Of a DNA stretch of 64,000 nt, positions 24,149-34,452 are shown piece by piece; within the stretch, counting starts at the first letter, position 1; each line of letters begins with the position of its first letter. The notes beneath the pieces were generated by a model. That model saw nothing but the letters and a program-made list of their open reading frames with translations. It made no database searches and was not told the origin of the DNA. The stretch is taken from positions 1 to 64,000 of the forward strand of contig BAXG01000009.1 in assembly GCA_001310455.1 (NCBI GenBank), read 5' to 3'. This DNA is from Photobacterium sp. JCM 19050. GTDB taxonomy: Bacteria; Pseudomonadota; Gammaproteobacteria; Enterobacterales; Vibrionaceae. A program made the position numbers and the translations under genes.

Positions 24149-24720
24149 ATGCTGAAAAACTTTTTTGGAAATAATTCTGAAGCGACTCCGGTCTCTGTAG
24201 ACATGGATAAGCAAAGACGATACGAAGCGCTGGTGAGAGCCTGGCATAAAGACCTTTACCGCTATGCGTACTGGTTGTGTAAGGATCCGCATATTGCTGA
24301 AGACCTGGTTCAGGAAACCTGTCTCAGGGCATGGCGGTCGCTCGATAGCCTGGCTGATGACAATGCGGCAAAAGCATGCTGATTACTATATTGCGCCGTG
24401 AAAATGCACGCCGGTTTGAGCGTAAACAGTTTGACCTGGTTGATATTGACGATCATTCAGTAGCAGACACTTCTCATCCTTCGGAAGAAGCGTCGATGGA
24501 GCAGCAACTCCTGCACCGCCAAATTATGAAGCTTCCCGCAGAATACAGAGAGCCGTTGGTTTTGCAGGTATTGGCCGGATTCAGCGGGGAAGAGATCGCC
24601 GATATACTCAGCCTGAATAAAAACACCGTAATGACCCGGCTGTTCCGGGCAAGAAACATGCTAAAAGATCAGTTAAGTGGAAACAGCCAAACAAGGGGGC
24701 AGACAAATGGACGATCTTGA
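24149..24720 (+). CDS. ECF-type RNA polymerase sigma factor (one frameshift)
   Basis: Sigma-70-family extracytoplasmic-function factor. Region 2 is seen as YRYAYWLCKDPHIAEDLVQETCLRAW; region 4 as LPAEYREPLVLQVLAGFSGEEIADIL followed by the helix-turn-helix NTVMTRLFRARN. The frame breaks at 24376, where GCATGCTG should be GCATGGCTG, joining KAW to LITILRRENARRFERK. The start is uncertain: ATG 24149 is preceded by AAAGGA at close spacing; 24203 (MDKQRRYEALV) is where similarity begins. It overlaps the next gene by 14 bp, the usual sigma/anti-sigma arrangement. Its regulon is unknown; the two fadL genes downstream are the obvious candidates. Confidence 0.88.
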
Positions 24721-25438
24721 GTTTCGCCGTCGCATTTTTGCCGACCCTCAGGATAAATCACCGGAAATCCTCGAGGCCAAACAGTCATCTTCTGCCAACC
24801 AGGCTCTGGCCGATGAGTTGGATCAGTTAGATGTTCTTATCGCCCAGACATTGAAGGTTGATGTTCCTGACCACCTGGCTGACCAGGTTCTTTTTCACCA
24901 GAGCCGTGAATCGGATGACGGTGACGAGCTTGCAGAGCGCCGTGAAGTCAAACGTACCGTTCGTTGGCCGCTGGCTGTTGCCGCGTCTGTCGCCTTTATT
25001 ATTGGTATTCTGGTAGGTAAAGCGCCGTGGGAGCCCTCCCCCACCAACCTCAATGAGATAGCCCTGGCTCACTACTATCATGAAACACCCTTTGTAGAAG
25101 GAATAAACGAGCAGGCAACGCTGACGCAGGTTAACGCCAAACTTTCTCCGCTTGGGAAGCAGTTCAGTGCGGTACCCGGTCACATTGATTACCTCAATCA
25201 TTGTAGCTTTGGTAGTAACAATGCTCTTCATATGGTGATGAGCATGCCGGATGGCAAGAAAATGACTGTCTTTGTTGTACCTGAGAAAATTAGTCAGGAA
25301 GCCCTGTACAGCGACGGGAAAATGACCTCTATGGCCGTTCCGGCCAATGACGCAACCGTCATTGTCGTAGGAGAGAATTCTGAAGAAATCATGCCTGTCG
25401 CCAAAGAGTTGACGCACGGTTTATATCAGAAAATCTAG
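24707..25438 (+). CDS. DUF3379 membrane protein, probable anti-sigma factor
   Basis: 243 residues starting at ATG 24707, with AGGGGG upstream. The N-terminal ~90 residues are acidic and cytoplasmic (LEFRRRIFADP, typical of DUF3379), followed by one transmembrane helix (WPLAVAASVAFIIGILVG) and an extracytoplasmic domain containing a conserved-looking NHCSFGSNNALH. One helix, periplasmic sensor domain and overlap with an ECF sigma gene fit an anti-sigma factor, but no zinc-binding HxxxCxxC motif is seen; anti-sigma activity is inference from context. Confidence 0.8.
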   Translation: MDDLEFRRRIFADPQDKSPEILEAKQSSSANQALADELDQLDVLIAQTLKVDVPDHLADQVLFHQSRESDDGDELAERREVKRTVRWPLAVAASVAFIIGILVGKAPWEPSPTNLNEIALAHYYHETPFVEGINEQATLTQVNAKLSPLGKQFSAVPGHIDYLNHCSFGSNNALHMVMSMPDGKKMTVFVVPEKISQEALYSDGKMTSMAVPANDATVIVVGENSEEIMPVAKELTHGLYQKI

Positions 25439-25456
25439 TTTACTAACTTATTGAAT

Positions 25457-25481
25457 AAGGGAGCTTTATGCTCCCTTTTTT
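25457..25481 (+). terminator. Intrinsic terminator after the DUF3379 gene
   Basis: Stem AAGGGAGC / GCTCCCTT with a 5-nt loop and a six-T tract, 18 bp after the stop. It separates the sigma operon from the first fadL, so fadL must have its own promoter. Confidence 0.85.
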
Positions 25482-25591
25482 ATTGGTTGTATCAAGCTCA
25501 CTGACTCCATCCTTTCAAATACTCCTCTGATGACATACTGGTCTAATTTCTTACCCATACAGATGCATTTAAAATTCGCCAGCCTAACTAA

Positions 25592-25618
25592 TTGATAAAA
25601 ATAACAATTAAATATAAT
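25592..25618 (+). promoter_or_regulatory. Promoter candidate for the first fadL
   Basis: A perfect TATAAT (25613-25618) with TTGATA 15 bp upstream (25592-25597); spacing is a little short of ideal. The surroundings are strongly AT-rich. A weak FadR-like half site ACTGGTCTAA is at 25537-25546. Confidence 0.45.
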
Positions 25619-25639
25619 CTCACAAGGATCATTCATTAA

Positions 25640-26868
25640 ATGAATAAGAAGCAGATTTTTGTCCGCACCGCTCTCGCTATCGCTGTTGCGGGCAGCTCAA
25701 CCTCAGCATTCGCAGCCGGCTTCCAGCTCAACGGCCACTCAGCAACCGGCCTTGGCCGTGCCTTCGCCGGTGATGCCGTCATTGCCGACAACGCCTCCGT
25801 TATCTCCCGCAACCCAGCGGCTATGTCCCTGTTCGACGCACCAGCCATCACTCTGGGCCTGGTGGCAATTGATACGGATGTGAAGGTGAAGGATGCGGCT
25901 TATAGCGGACCAGATACTCTTTTTCAGAAAAAAGCCCTTGATGACGAGCAGATTGGTGGAACATCACTGGTTCCAAATATTTACTACGTCCATCCAATTA
26001 ATGACAGGTGGCTGTCGGTGCCGGTCTTTATTCAAACTTTGGTACAAAAACAGAGTTCTCAAATGACTATCAAGCAAATCTGTTTGGTGGTTTGACTGAT
26101 GTAAAAAGCGTTAACCTTGGTTTGGCTGCATCATATCGCCTGAACAAGCAATGGTCTTTCGGCCTAGGCGTCGATGTCATCCAGGGTTCAGGCAAACTCG
26201 AGCGTAGCATTCCAAAGTTAAACATACAGGCAGTGGATATCGATGCAGATGGTTTAGCTATCGGCTGGATTGCTGGTGCAACTTATGAAATCAACGAAGA
26301 TAACCGCTTAGGCTTCTCTTACCGCAAGAGCCCGGAGCTCAAAGCCGACGGCAAAATTGAAAAAGCAGGAATCCAACAATCAGGTGACCTGTTAATGCCA
26401 CTCCCTGATTTGGCAGAAGTTTCCGGCTATCACAAACTGACCAATAAATTTGCGCTGTCTTATAGCGTACAGTGGATTGAGTGGGAAGAATTTAAAGTTC
26501 TGGAAACTGAAGGGGCAAGTGAACCACTCAATACTTATGAGTGGAAAAATGCCTGGCACTTCTCTGTAGGTGGTACCTACTTCCTGAATGAAGAGTGGAC
26601 GCTACGTGCCGGTTATATGTACGACATGAGTGCGCAGGATAAAATCACCTCTATCTCTGTCCCAGATTCAGACCGTCAATGGTTCTCGGCAGGTTTCACA
26701 TACCATATGAGCAAGCACTCCGATATCGACTTCGGCATAACTTATCTGATGGGTGAAGATATTGACGTGAAAGAAACAAAAACTGTTCTGGGAATGCCAT
26801 TTAATGTTAACGCTACCACCCGCGCTAACGCTTGGCTCTACGGTATTCAGTACAGCTACAAGTTCTAA
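25640..26868 (+). CDS. FadL-family long-chain fatty-acid outer-membrane transporter, copy 1 (one frameshift)
   Basis: Outer-membrane beta-barrel for uptake of long-chain fatty acids or other hydrophobic compounds. It has a signal peptide ending STSAFAAGF, the FadL N-terminal hatch motif HSATGLGRAFAGDAVIADNAS followed by NPAAM, and a barrel ending in a terminal Phe (YGIQYSYKF). The frame shifts near 26008 (NDRW to AVGAGLYSNFG); total about 409 residues, the family size. The start ATG at 25640 has AAGGA about 12 bases upstream. It is followed by its own terminator, then a second fadL. Confidence 0.9.
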
Positions 26869-26896
26869 ATTCAGCGTACATTGGTGTATTTTATCA

Positions 26897-26916
26897 GGGA
26901 GCTTCGGCTCCCTTTT
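26897..26916 (+). terminator. Intrinsic terminator after fadL copy 1
   Basis: GGGAGC / GCTCCC stem closed by a stable TTCG tetraloop and followed by TTTT. Confidence 0.8.
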
Positions 26917-27221
26917 CTTATCTGAAATTTTGATGTTTTGGAACTTCTGTCCCAATTATCCCTCGACTTCGTCCAAATCAATCCAATTTGATTAAGGTTT
27001 CAGCGTACATCTGCCACCTAAAATTCCAAATTCTTGGTACAGCTGTTCACCCAAAATTATTGGGCACAGTGATATCGAGCAAAAAATAACGGATAAAAAA
27101 CCACGCCTCAGCAATAAATTAGATATATATGTCGTAATAGCATAACCATACAGCTCAAATTTGACCATTCACTTTGAGTGAATACTCTATTGTGACCAAA
27201 AATTTAAGCGAACAAGAAGTT
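26917..27221. other. Intergenic region between the two fadL genes, with a dyad at 27167-27183
   Basis: AT-rich leader of the second fadL, with no credible gene. A 7-bp perfect dyad ATTCACT-TTG-AGTGAAT (27167-27183) lies about 40 bp before the start codon, in operator position. The 11-mer TCAGCGTACAT occurs near 27000 and also just after the first fadL stop near 26872. No FadR-like palindrome was seen here. Confidence 0.4.
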
Positions 27222-28531
27222 ATGCAAAATAATAAGAAACTCACCATTGCTATTGCCGTTGCTCTCGGCACCCTTTCAGCGCCTGCATTCAGTGCCGGCT
27301 TCCAGTTGGCAGAATACTCTGCTACCGGTCTGGGCCGCGCATTTGCCGGTGAAGCGGCTATGGCTGACAACGCCTCAGCACAGTTCCGCAACCCAGCGAT
27401 GATGACCTATTTGGAAGGTACCCAGGTTTCTGTGGGCGGTATTTATGTCGCGCCAAATATTGATATTGATGGTACTAACACAACGTTAAAAAAAGCTACA
27501 TCATCCAACAATATGGCTGACGGAGCTTTGGTTCCGAACTTTTATCTGACGCATCAAATTAACCAAAAGTGGACTGCCGGCCTGGCAGTTGGCACCAACT
27601 TTGGTATGTCAACCAAGTTGGATGACAACTTCCTGGGTACCCAGTTTGGTAATGAAGCGTCTATCACCACAGTCGAAGTTAATCCAAATGTTGCATATAA
27701 AATCAACGACCAGTTCAGTATTGGTGGTGGTGTTCGCTTTGTAATGGGTGAAGGCTCAATCGGTGCTAAGAGCTCAATGACAATTAAGCTTCCAGCTGAG
27801 TTAGGTGGCTCAACTGTACCTAGTGGAACAACGTTGAAATACATGGAAGGTGATGATACCGCCTGGGGTTGGCAAGCTGGTGCCGCATGGCAACTTAACG
27901 AGAACAACCGCGTTGGTTTTAACTATCGTTCTGAGGTTGATTTAAAACTTGAGGGCCATGCAAATGGCTTTGGCTTTAATCCTATCAACCCAGCGCAAAA
28001 ATTTGCCGGTAGCATGGAGTTGGTACTACCTGCCAGCGCCGAATTGGCCTCTTTCCACCAACTCAACAAGCATTGGGCACTTCACACCAGCATCAACTGG
28101 ACCGACTGGAGCCAGTTTGAAAAGTTGGAAGCCCATATCCCTGCACTTAAAAAGCCGGACCAACTGGTTAAGCAGGAAAACTGGAAAGACAGCTATCGCT
28201 TTGCGGTAGGCACAACATACCAACTTGACGGTAAGACTCAATTGCGTGCCGGTGTTGCATGGGATCGCTCTGCAGTCAGCGATGCCAACCGTACCCTGAC
28301 CATTCCGGAAATGGATCGTTACTGGTTCAGCGTAGGTTATGGCTACCAGTTCACCCAAAACCTGACGCTGGACGCCGGCGTACCTATATCCTAGGTAACA
28401 AATCCGATGTTAAAGAGCCTCGCAACGGTATTGATTCAGATAAATCATCAGCGTTGTTTGGTGGTAAATTCGAAGGCACCGTATCCGGCGATATCTGGCT
28501 GGCAGGTGTTCAGGCAAGTTACCGTTTCTAA
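27222..28531 (+). CDS. FadL-family long-chain fatty-acid outer-membrane transporter, copy 2 (one frameshift)
   Basis: Second FadL paralog. Signal peptide (IAIAVALGTLSAPAFSAGF), hatch motif YSATGLGRAFAGEAAMADNAS, NPAMM, and a beta-barrel ending LAGVQASYRF. The frame breaks at about 28380 (DAGV to TYILGNKSD) close to the end. About 436 residues, longer than copy 1 through extra loop sequence. I choose ATG 27222; an upstream in-frame TTG at 27174 lacks an RBS. Vibrios commonly carry such tandem fadL genes here; distinct loops suggest different substrates. Confidence 0.91.
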
Positions 28532-28556
28532 CGGCGAAAGAATATCAGATACACAA

Positions 28557-28579
28557 AAGGGCTCCTCGGAGCCCTTTTT
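28557..28579 (+). terminator. Intrinsic terminator between fadL copy 2 and mlaA
   Basis: Stem AGGGCTC / GAGCCCT with a 4-nt loop, a T5 tract on the plus strand and A4 on the other side, so it is partly bidirectional for the convergent pair. Confidence 0.8.
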
Positions 28580-28657
28580 GATTACTGTGCGTTTACGTAG
28601 CAGTCAGGTTAACCCTTACTCGCCTCTCATGACGCCCAAACTCACTGCTTCGAACGT

Positions 28658-29427
28658 CTATTCCCCGTCAATTTCATCCATAAAATCGTCAAGGAAGGCA
28701 TCTTCTTCCGGGTCCGGTTTTCGCTCTATACCGGCTTTGAAATCCTGATTCTGAAGGTAGGCATCACGGACGGTAATATAAGGGTCCGGTGAACGCTCAA
28801 GCAACTCTTCTTGCTGGACCATTGCTGCACGATCTTCCATTCCCTGGAACACCCATTTCAGAACAGACTGAGGCAAGGTCAGCAGAGACATAACCGGGTA
28901 TAAGCCATCTACTACGCCACCGGCACCCTCACGCAGTGTCGTTGGGCCATAAACCGGGAACATAAAGTACGGTCCGTTTCCGACACCATAGTGCCCCATA
29001 GCATCACCGAACTCTCTGTCTCCTTGGTCGGGAATTCCGCCCGGGATGCCACATCAATCAAACCGCCCAAGCCAAAGACGGTATTCATAAAGAAGCGGCC
29101 GAAGTGGTTACTCGCTTGCTCACCCTCAAGCATCACCAGGCTGTTCACCATGCTGAACGGCTCTTCCAGGTTACTCAGAAAGTTGGAAATACCATAGCGA
29201 ACAGGACTTGGCACATAGTCGACATAAGCCACGGAAACCGGGCGTGCGACGTAGGGGTCAAGATAATCATAATTAACCGTCCACATTGCACGGTTAAAAC
29301 CTTCAAAAGGGTCATCTGGATGCGCTGTCGCTTCTTTCTCAGCCATTGTCCGGTTGCTCGCACAACCCGACATAAACAATATGGAGAGCAGAGAAACCAT
29401 CAACGCTTTACGCACGTTACTGGACAT
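28658..29427 (-). CDS. mlaA: Phospholipid-transport outer-membrane lipoprotein MlaA (one frameshift)
   Basis: MlaA/VacJ extracts mislocalised phospholipids from the outer leaflet of the outer membrane for return through MlaFEDBC. Signal peptide with lipobox MSGC, then the family motifs DPFEGFNRAMW, FFMNTVFGLGGLIDVAS and, after the frame break near 29015, REFGDAMGHYGVG and YFMFPVYGPTTLRE. The C-terminus is acidic, with repeated Asp/Glu. About 256 residues, as expected. It is monocistronic and separate from the mlaFEDCB operon, as usual. Confidence 0.92.
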
Positions 29428-29460
29428 CGATATCTCTGTTTTTATTTCATTGTCGTATGA

Positions 29461-29490
29461 AAAAACAGACCGGGTTTACCGGTCTGTTTT
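29461..29490 (-). terminator. Terminator of the ccm operon
   Basis: 10-bp stem AACAGACCGG / CCGGTCTGTT with a 5-nt loop and T/A tracts on both sides, 27 bp past the ccmI stop. The minus strand carries a T6 tail. Confidence 0.85.
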
Positions 29491-29516
29491 AATCAATTGA
29501 AGTCACTAAAGGTCTA

Positions 29517-30721
29517 TTATTGCTTTCGATTAATGACAATGTCTACCTTTCCGCCCAGTTTGACCGGTTCACTGACACCAATCCAATCACCGTCACGGGT
29601 CATTACATTGCCATCATTATCAATACGGGCTTTGACAATCACATCGTACAGACGACATTTTGCGCTCTGCAATCATGCTGTCGTTGTCGGTCAGTTCAAT
29701 GCTTACCGGGAACGAAGTCAGCGGAAGTCGCTTGGCAGCCAACGGCATTGGTGCACCATCTGCCGGGTGGGCAGAGACAATCAGCACACCTTCTTTTGGC
29801 AGTGTCACCCCCGGAGCCAACGATACGGTCACTTCGACAGATTTGTCTGCGTGAACCGGGTTCAGTTTCGCTTCTGCCTGGGCAATGCTGCGCTCCAGCA
29901 TCTGTCGGCGCGAATCCCCCTCAGGGAGCAACGACTTCATCGCACTCCAGGCGGCAATCGCTTCTTCATATGAGCCACGCTCAAATGCATCAAAAGCTAA
30001 CAGAGACATCGCCCGCATGTTGGTGTGATCAGTACGGATGACTTCACGCAGCAACTCCCGAGCTTTGTTCTGATCAGTTTTATCAGACGTAAACATCAGT
30101 GCCTGAGCATAACCCAGCTTCACATCGGTATTGTTAGGCTCCAATGCATAGGCTTTTCCCATTGCCCCCACTGACGTTTGCAGGTCACGGTTCGCAAGGC
30201 CAATGCGTCCCAGCAACAACCAGCCCATCGCATCATCCGGGGTTTGTTGCAAGCGAGTGCGAAGTGCAAGTGTCAGATCAGACATTTCCTGATCGCTCAT
30301 CGGCTCCGCAGTTTCAGACAGCAGGCGCGTGGAAGTGCCGGCAACTGCTCGCTGATTTGATGCCACTGCTCTACTTTGCCGATATTGCCTTTCATCATAT
30401 AAAGGCCAAGGCTCAGTCCAATGATGACAATGATACCCGGCAGGGCCATCCACGGGCTGACACTGGACGTAGTATTTTCATTTTTACCCGGAACATCATC
30501 CAGCAGAGACTGCTGCAGTTCGACAGCCATCTCCCCGGTGTTGTCCACCAGACCTTCTTCCGCCTCTTCCTGAAGCTCTGCAACACGCTCGCGGTAAAAC
30601 GCTTTGTTCAGTTCATCACGGCTGGCTGATCATCAAATTGTCGACCAGCCAGCATAGGAACCAGCAGCACCGAAATGGCGACAATAATCAGTATTAAGGT
30701 TGCAATCCAAAATAGTGTCAT
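29517..30721 (-). CDS. ccmI: Cytochrome c biogenesis protein CcmI (three frameshifts)
   Basis: Chaperone that presents apocytochrome c to the CcmF/CcmH ligation module. Start ATG 30721 (MTLFWIATLILIIV) gives the first membrane helix; a second helix (LPGIIVIIGLSLGLYM) precedes a periplasmic TPR domain (GWLLLGRIGLANRDL, TDVKLGYAQALM, MRAMSLLAFDAFERG) and a C-terminal beta domain ending DIVINRKQ. Frame breaks near 30625, 30330 and 29650. The reconstruction is about 400 residues, normal for CcmI. Its start overlaps the ccmH stop by 4 bp. Confidence 0.9.
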
Positions 30722-31242
30722 CGGTTATCTGCCTTGTCATTTTGAGATTCATCGTCATTGAGCAACGCCTTGAGTCGCTGTTGCTCCACATCAGAAAGGG
30801 AGCTCTGCTGACTATCAGCGATCACACCTTTTCGACGGCTGCGAATAACCAGCACAGCAAAACCGATGATCAGGAAACCAAACGGACCGACCCACAGAAT
30901 AGCCGTTGAGAACGTCATTGGCGGATTGTAGGTAACAAAGTTGCCGTAGCGGGCAACCATGTAATCAATAACCTCTTTTTCTGACTTGCCCTGTTTGAGC
31001 ATCTCATACACTTTTTGACGCAGATCCTGGGCCAGCGCAGCATTAGAGTCGGCAATGTTGTTGTTCTGGCACTTAGGGCAGCGCAGCTCCTTTCCGAGTT
31101 GGTGGAACATGGCTTCCTGTTCCGGAGAATCAAACTCGTAGATATCAATCGCTGCGTACAGCGGCACGGAAATCATCAACGCTGTAACCAGTGCCAACGA
31201 CGCCTTTTTCAATAGGCGACCAAATGAAACGTTACTTAGCAT
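30718..31242 (-). CDS. ccmH: Cytochrome c maturation protein CcmH
   Basis: Membrane-anchored thiol oxidoreductase that reduces the apocytochrome CxxCH cysteines. The signature LRCPKCQN gives the redox pair C55/C58 counted from the ATG at 31242. It has an N-terminal signal peptide and a C-terminal transmembrane helix (TAILWVGPFGFLIIGFAVLVI). I choose 31242 because GGAGG lies seven bases upstream; it overlaps the ccmG end by 11 bp. This is the short CcmH, with the TPR function in a separate CcmI. Confidence 0.93.
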   Translation of the reverse strand: MLSNVSFGRLLKKASLALVTALMISVPLYAAIDIYEFDSPEQEAMFHQLGKELRCPKCQNNNIADSNAALAQDLRQKVYEMLKQGKSEKEVIDYMVARYGNFVTYNPPMTFSTAILWVGPFGFLIIGFAVLVIRSRRKGVIADSQQSSLSDVEQQRLKALLNDDESQNDKADNR

Positions 31243-31792
31243 CACCGGCCTCCTTGAGCATGTTCTGGTAGATTGGCTCCAGTGTATCTTTCCAGTTTCG
31301 GGCATTCACATCCCCGACATGGCGATAGCGAATAATGCCGTTTGCATCGATAAAGAACGTTTCCGGTGCGCCGTAGACACCGAGATCCAGCCCCAACATA
31401 CCGTTACCGTCATAGAGGCTGACAAGATATGGGTTGCCCAAATCGTTCAGCCAGTCAATGGCTTTAAGGCGATCATCTTTATAGTTGAGACCGATGATTT
31501 TTACGCCCTTGGCAGCCAGCTCATTCAGGTAAGTGTGCTCGGCGTAGCAAGTCGGACACCATGTCGCCCAGACGTTCAGAAGTAACGGTTGGCCTTTGAA
31601 TATATCCTGGCTGTAAAGTTTGCCATCCTGGGCAAGGTCTTCCAGCCGGAATTCAGGAACCGGTTTGCCTACCAGAACAGATTCAAGCTTTGTCGGATCA
31701 TCACCGCCGGCATTTTTATTCAGCTGAACTACGAATACCGCTACCAGCGCCAAAAACAGCGCCAGCGGGATAAACATTAAAGGACGTTTCAT
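31232..31792 (-). CDS. ccmG: Thiol:disulfide interchange protein CcmG (DsbE)
   Basis: Periplasmic membrane-anchored thioredoxin-like reductant of the cytochrome c pathway. Intact, 186 residues: an N-terminal anchor helix and the active site WCPTC (C79, C82), followed by the CcmG-type acidic insertion and YGAPETFFID, which carries the cis-proline loop. Start ATG overlaps the ccmF stop (ATGA). Confidence 0.95.
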   Translation of the reverse strand: MKRPLMFIPLALFLALVAVFVVQLNKNAGGDDPTKLESVLVGKPVPEFRLEDLAQDGKLYSQDIFKGQPLLLNVWATWCPTCYAEHTYLNELAAKGVKIIGLNYKDDRLKAIDWLNDLGNPYLVSLYDGNGMLGLDLGVYGAPETFFIDANGIIRYRHVGDVNARNWKDTLEPIYQNMLKEAGDAK

Positions 31793-33759
31793 GACTCAAC
31801 CTCTTTCAACGCCGCTTTGGGAGACTTTTTACGAAAGCGGTAGCGCTTGTCACTGATTGCGAAGGCTCCACCAATTGCCATAAACAAACTGCCCGCCCAG
31901 ATCCAACGAACGAACGGCTTGTAGTAAATCCGTACCGCCCAGGAACCGTCTGGAAGTTGCTCACCCATGGCTACATACAAATCACGAGTAAAACCGCGGT
32001 CGAGTGCAGCTTCAGTCATCATGGAACGCGCAACATTGTAGAAGCGTTTCTCTGCATGAAGGGTGTTGATCTTTCTCTCGCCTTTCAGGATATCGAAATC
32101 AGCAATCCAACCGTCATAGTTCGGGCCGTCATTTTCACGCAGGCTTGCAAATTTGAACGTATACCCCTGCATGACAATACTTTCGCCCGGTGCCATTTTC
32201 ACATCACGTTCGATGTCGTAGTTTTGCACCAGAGCAACCCCGATAATGGTGATTGCCAGACCAACATGGCCCCACACCATCGCCCAGTGACTGCGACCGA
32301 GTTTGGTCAGGCCGACTACAAATGTGTGGCGGTGAGTTGCACGGACGTAAATCTCATAGGCATGAAGGGATACAATCCACACCGCCAGTGCGACACCCAG
32401 CGCCGCCAGTGGCATAAAGGTACCGGCAAAGACCATCACCAAACCAATACCCAGCACCACAGCCAGCACGGCTGACACCACCATCGGCTTAGTGTAGTTA
32501 GCAAGGTTGTCACGCTTCCAACGAACCAATGGTCCGATACCCAGAAGAATGGCGAACGGTACAATCAACCAGGTGAACAACATGTTGAAGAAAGGTTCAC
32601 CGATAGACACAGAGCCCAGTCCGAGCTGTTTATGAACCAGAGGCAACAGCGTACCAATCAGGACCACCAGCAACGCAGCGACCAGCAGAATGTTGTTGGC
32701 AAGCAGACTGTTTTCACGGGAAACCAGCTCAAAGTTACCCCGGGTACGTACTTCAGAGGCACGCAAAGCGTAAAGCAGCAGGGAGCCACCGATCACCACA
32801 ACCAGGAAACCTAGGATAAACAGGCCGCGAGCCGGATCGGATGCAAAGGCGTGAACAGATACCAGCACACCAGAGCGCACCAGGAAGGTACCCAGCAGGC
32901 TCAGTGAGAATGCGGAGATCGCCAGCAAGACGGTCCATGCTTTGAAGGTGCCGCGTTTTTCTGTCACAGCGAGTGAGTGCATCAACGCCGTACCGGCGAG
33001 CCAAGGCATAAATGACGCATTTTCAACCGGATCCCAGAACCACCAGCCGCCCCAGCCCAGTTCGTAGTAAGCCCACCAGGAGCCCAGCGCAATACCCAGT
33101 GTCAGGAACAGCCATGCCGCTGTTGTCCAAGGGCGAGACCAACGCGCCCAAGCAGTATCCAGGCGACCGGCCATCAATGAGCCGATAGCAAATGCAAATG
33201 CGACAGAGAAACCGACATACCCCATGTACAGCATTGGAGGATGGACAATAAGGCCCGGGTCCTGAAGAAGAGGGTTAAGGTCTCGGCCATCAATCGGGAA
33301 ATGCGGAAGCGTACGCTCAAACGGGTTTGAGGTCATGATGATAAACAGCAGGAAACCAACCGCGATCATACCCATCACCGCCAGTACGCGGGAAACAGAT
33401 TCTAAAGGCATACCACGGCTGAAAATGGCAACGGCCAGCGTCCAGCCTGCCTGGATCAGCACCCACAGAAGCAGGGAGCCTTCGTGTGCGCCCCACACCG
33501 CCGTAATACGGTAATACCAGGGCAGCGCACTGTTTGAGTTGCTGGCAACATAGGCAACCGTGAAATCATTAGTGTAAAACGCCCAGCACAGTGCAACGAA
33601 AGAAATGAAGAGCATCAGGAACATACCCACGGTCAGCGGGCGCGCTGTTCGCATCAATGCCTGGTTGCCGGTGCTTGCACCATAAAGTGGATAGAAACTC
33701 AGTAGCACCGCCAGTGCCAGAGAAACTATCAGGGAAAAATGTCCAAGTTCAGCGATCAT
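31789..33759 (-). CDS. ccmF: Heme lyase subunit CcmF
   Basis: Polytopic membrane core of the heme-apocytochrome ligation complex. Intact, 656 residues, with about 15 helices. The tryptophan-rich WWD motif [19 protein letters not shown] and flanking histidines that bind heme ([14 protein letters not shown]) are present. It starts at 33759, overlapping the ccmE stop by one base, and shares an ATGA overlap with ccmG. Confidence 0.97.
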   Translation of the reverse strand: MIAELGHFSLIVSLALAVLLSFYPLYGASTGNQALMRTARPLTVGMFLMLFISFVALCWAFYTNDFTVAYVASNSNSALPWYYRITAVWGAHEGSLLLWVLIQAGWTLAVAIFSRGMPLESVSRVLAVMGMIAVGFLLFIIMTSNPFERTLPHFPIDGRDLNPLLQDPGLIVHPPMLYMGYVGFSVAFAFAIGSLMAGRLDTAWARWSRPWTTAAWLFLTLGIALGSWWAYYELGWGGWWFWDPVENASFMPWLAGTALMHSLAVTEKRGTFKAWTVLLAISAFSLSLLGTFLVRSGVLVSVHAFASDPARGLFILGFLVVVIGGSLLLYALRASEVRTRGNFELVSRENSLLANNILLVAALLVVLIGTLLPLVHKQLGLGSVSIGEPFFNMLFTWLIVPFAILLGIGPLVRWKRDNLANYTKPMVVSAVLAVVLGIGLVMVFAGTFMPLAALGVALAVWIVSLHAYEIYVRATHRHTFVVGLTKLGRSHWAMVWGHVGLAITIIGVALVQNYDIERDVKMAPGESIVMQGYTFKFASLRENDGPNYDGWIADFDILKGERKINTLHAEKRFYNVARSMMTEAALDRGFTRDLYVAMGEQLPDGSWAVRIYYKPFVRWIWAGSLFMAIGGAFAISDKRYRFRKKSPKAALKEVES

Positions 33760-34240
33760 TATTTGCTTCCCTGGAGTTGAGATTCAGAGTAATCAAGTGG
33801 TGTATGGGCTTTGTCCATAGCCTCTGCAATTTCAGGAGGCATGTATCTTCGTCGTGTTTCGCCAGAACTTCACTGGCTTTTACGGTATGGCTGTCAGTTA
33901 ACACGCCTTGAGCAACAATGCCCTGCCCCTCGCGGAACAAGTCAGGCAGGATGCCATTATAGACAACGGTAACTTTCGGGCCGACATCTGCCACATCAAA
34001 ACTCACTTTCAGTGATTCAGGGTCACGTTTTACCGAACCGGTTACGACCATGCCCCCTATACGCAGGCGCTGGCCAACATGCGGTTTGGTGCCATCCGGC
34101 TTACCCTGCACGATTTCCGTTGCTGTGTAGAACAAATCCATATTCTGGTTGAGCGCATAGAGTATCAGACCGATAGTGATACCCACGCCGGCAATTAACG
34201 CGGCGAACAACGTCAGGCGCTTTTTGCGTCTTGGATTCAT
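33759..34240 (-). CDS. ccmE: Heme chaperone CcmE (frameshift near the C-terminus)
   Basis: Periplasmic chaperone that covalently carries heme on a histidine. An N-terminal anchor helix, the OB-fold ([23 protein letters not shown]) and the heme-binding H129 in LAKHDE are in frame. Immediately after, the frame breaks near 33848: the usual tail ([14 protein letters not shown] then DYSES) is found in the next frame and ends at 33759-33761. As printed, the tyrosine that follows the heme histidine would be lost, so the break is likely an error. Confidence 0.93.
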
Positions 34241-34443
34241 AGTGTGTTCTCCAACTTCTCAGCTTCTTTAATTCGTTTCTCTCGGTCAATCCGCTTACGG
34301 ACTTCGCTCAACAGCTTATTTTTATTGATTATTTGAGTTACAGCCACCCAGCCCATCGCCATGGCTGTAATTAAAAAAGAGGTCCATACATAGAAGGCAT
34401 AACCTCCCATAGCAAAGAAATCTGTCAGGGAATCAAAATGCAT
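34237..34443 (-). CDS. ccmD: Heme exporter accessory protein CcmD
   Basis: 68-residue single-pass membrane protein that helps release holo-CcmE from CcmABC. It has one helix ([20 protein letters not shown]) followed by a basic, charged tail, the CcmD pattern. Its stop overlaps the ccmE start, and it begins 9 bp after the ccmC stop. Confidence 0.9.
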   Translation of the reverse strand: MHFDSLTDFFAMGGYAFYVWTSFLITAMAMGWVAVTQIINKNKLLSEVRKRIDREKRIKEAEKLENTL

Positions 34444-34452
34444 ACGGCCTCC

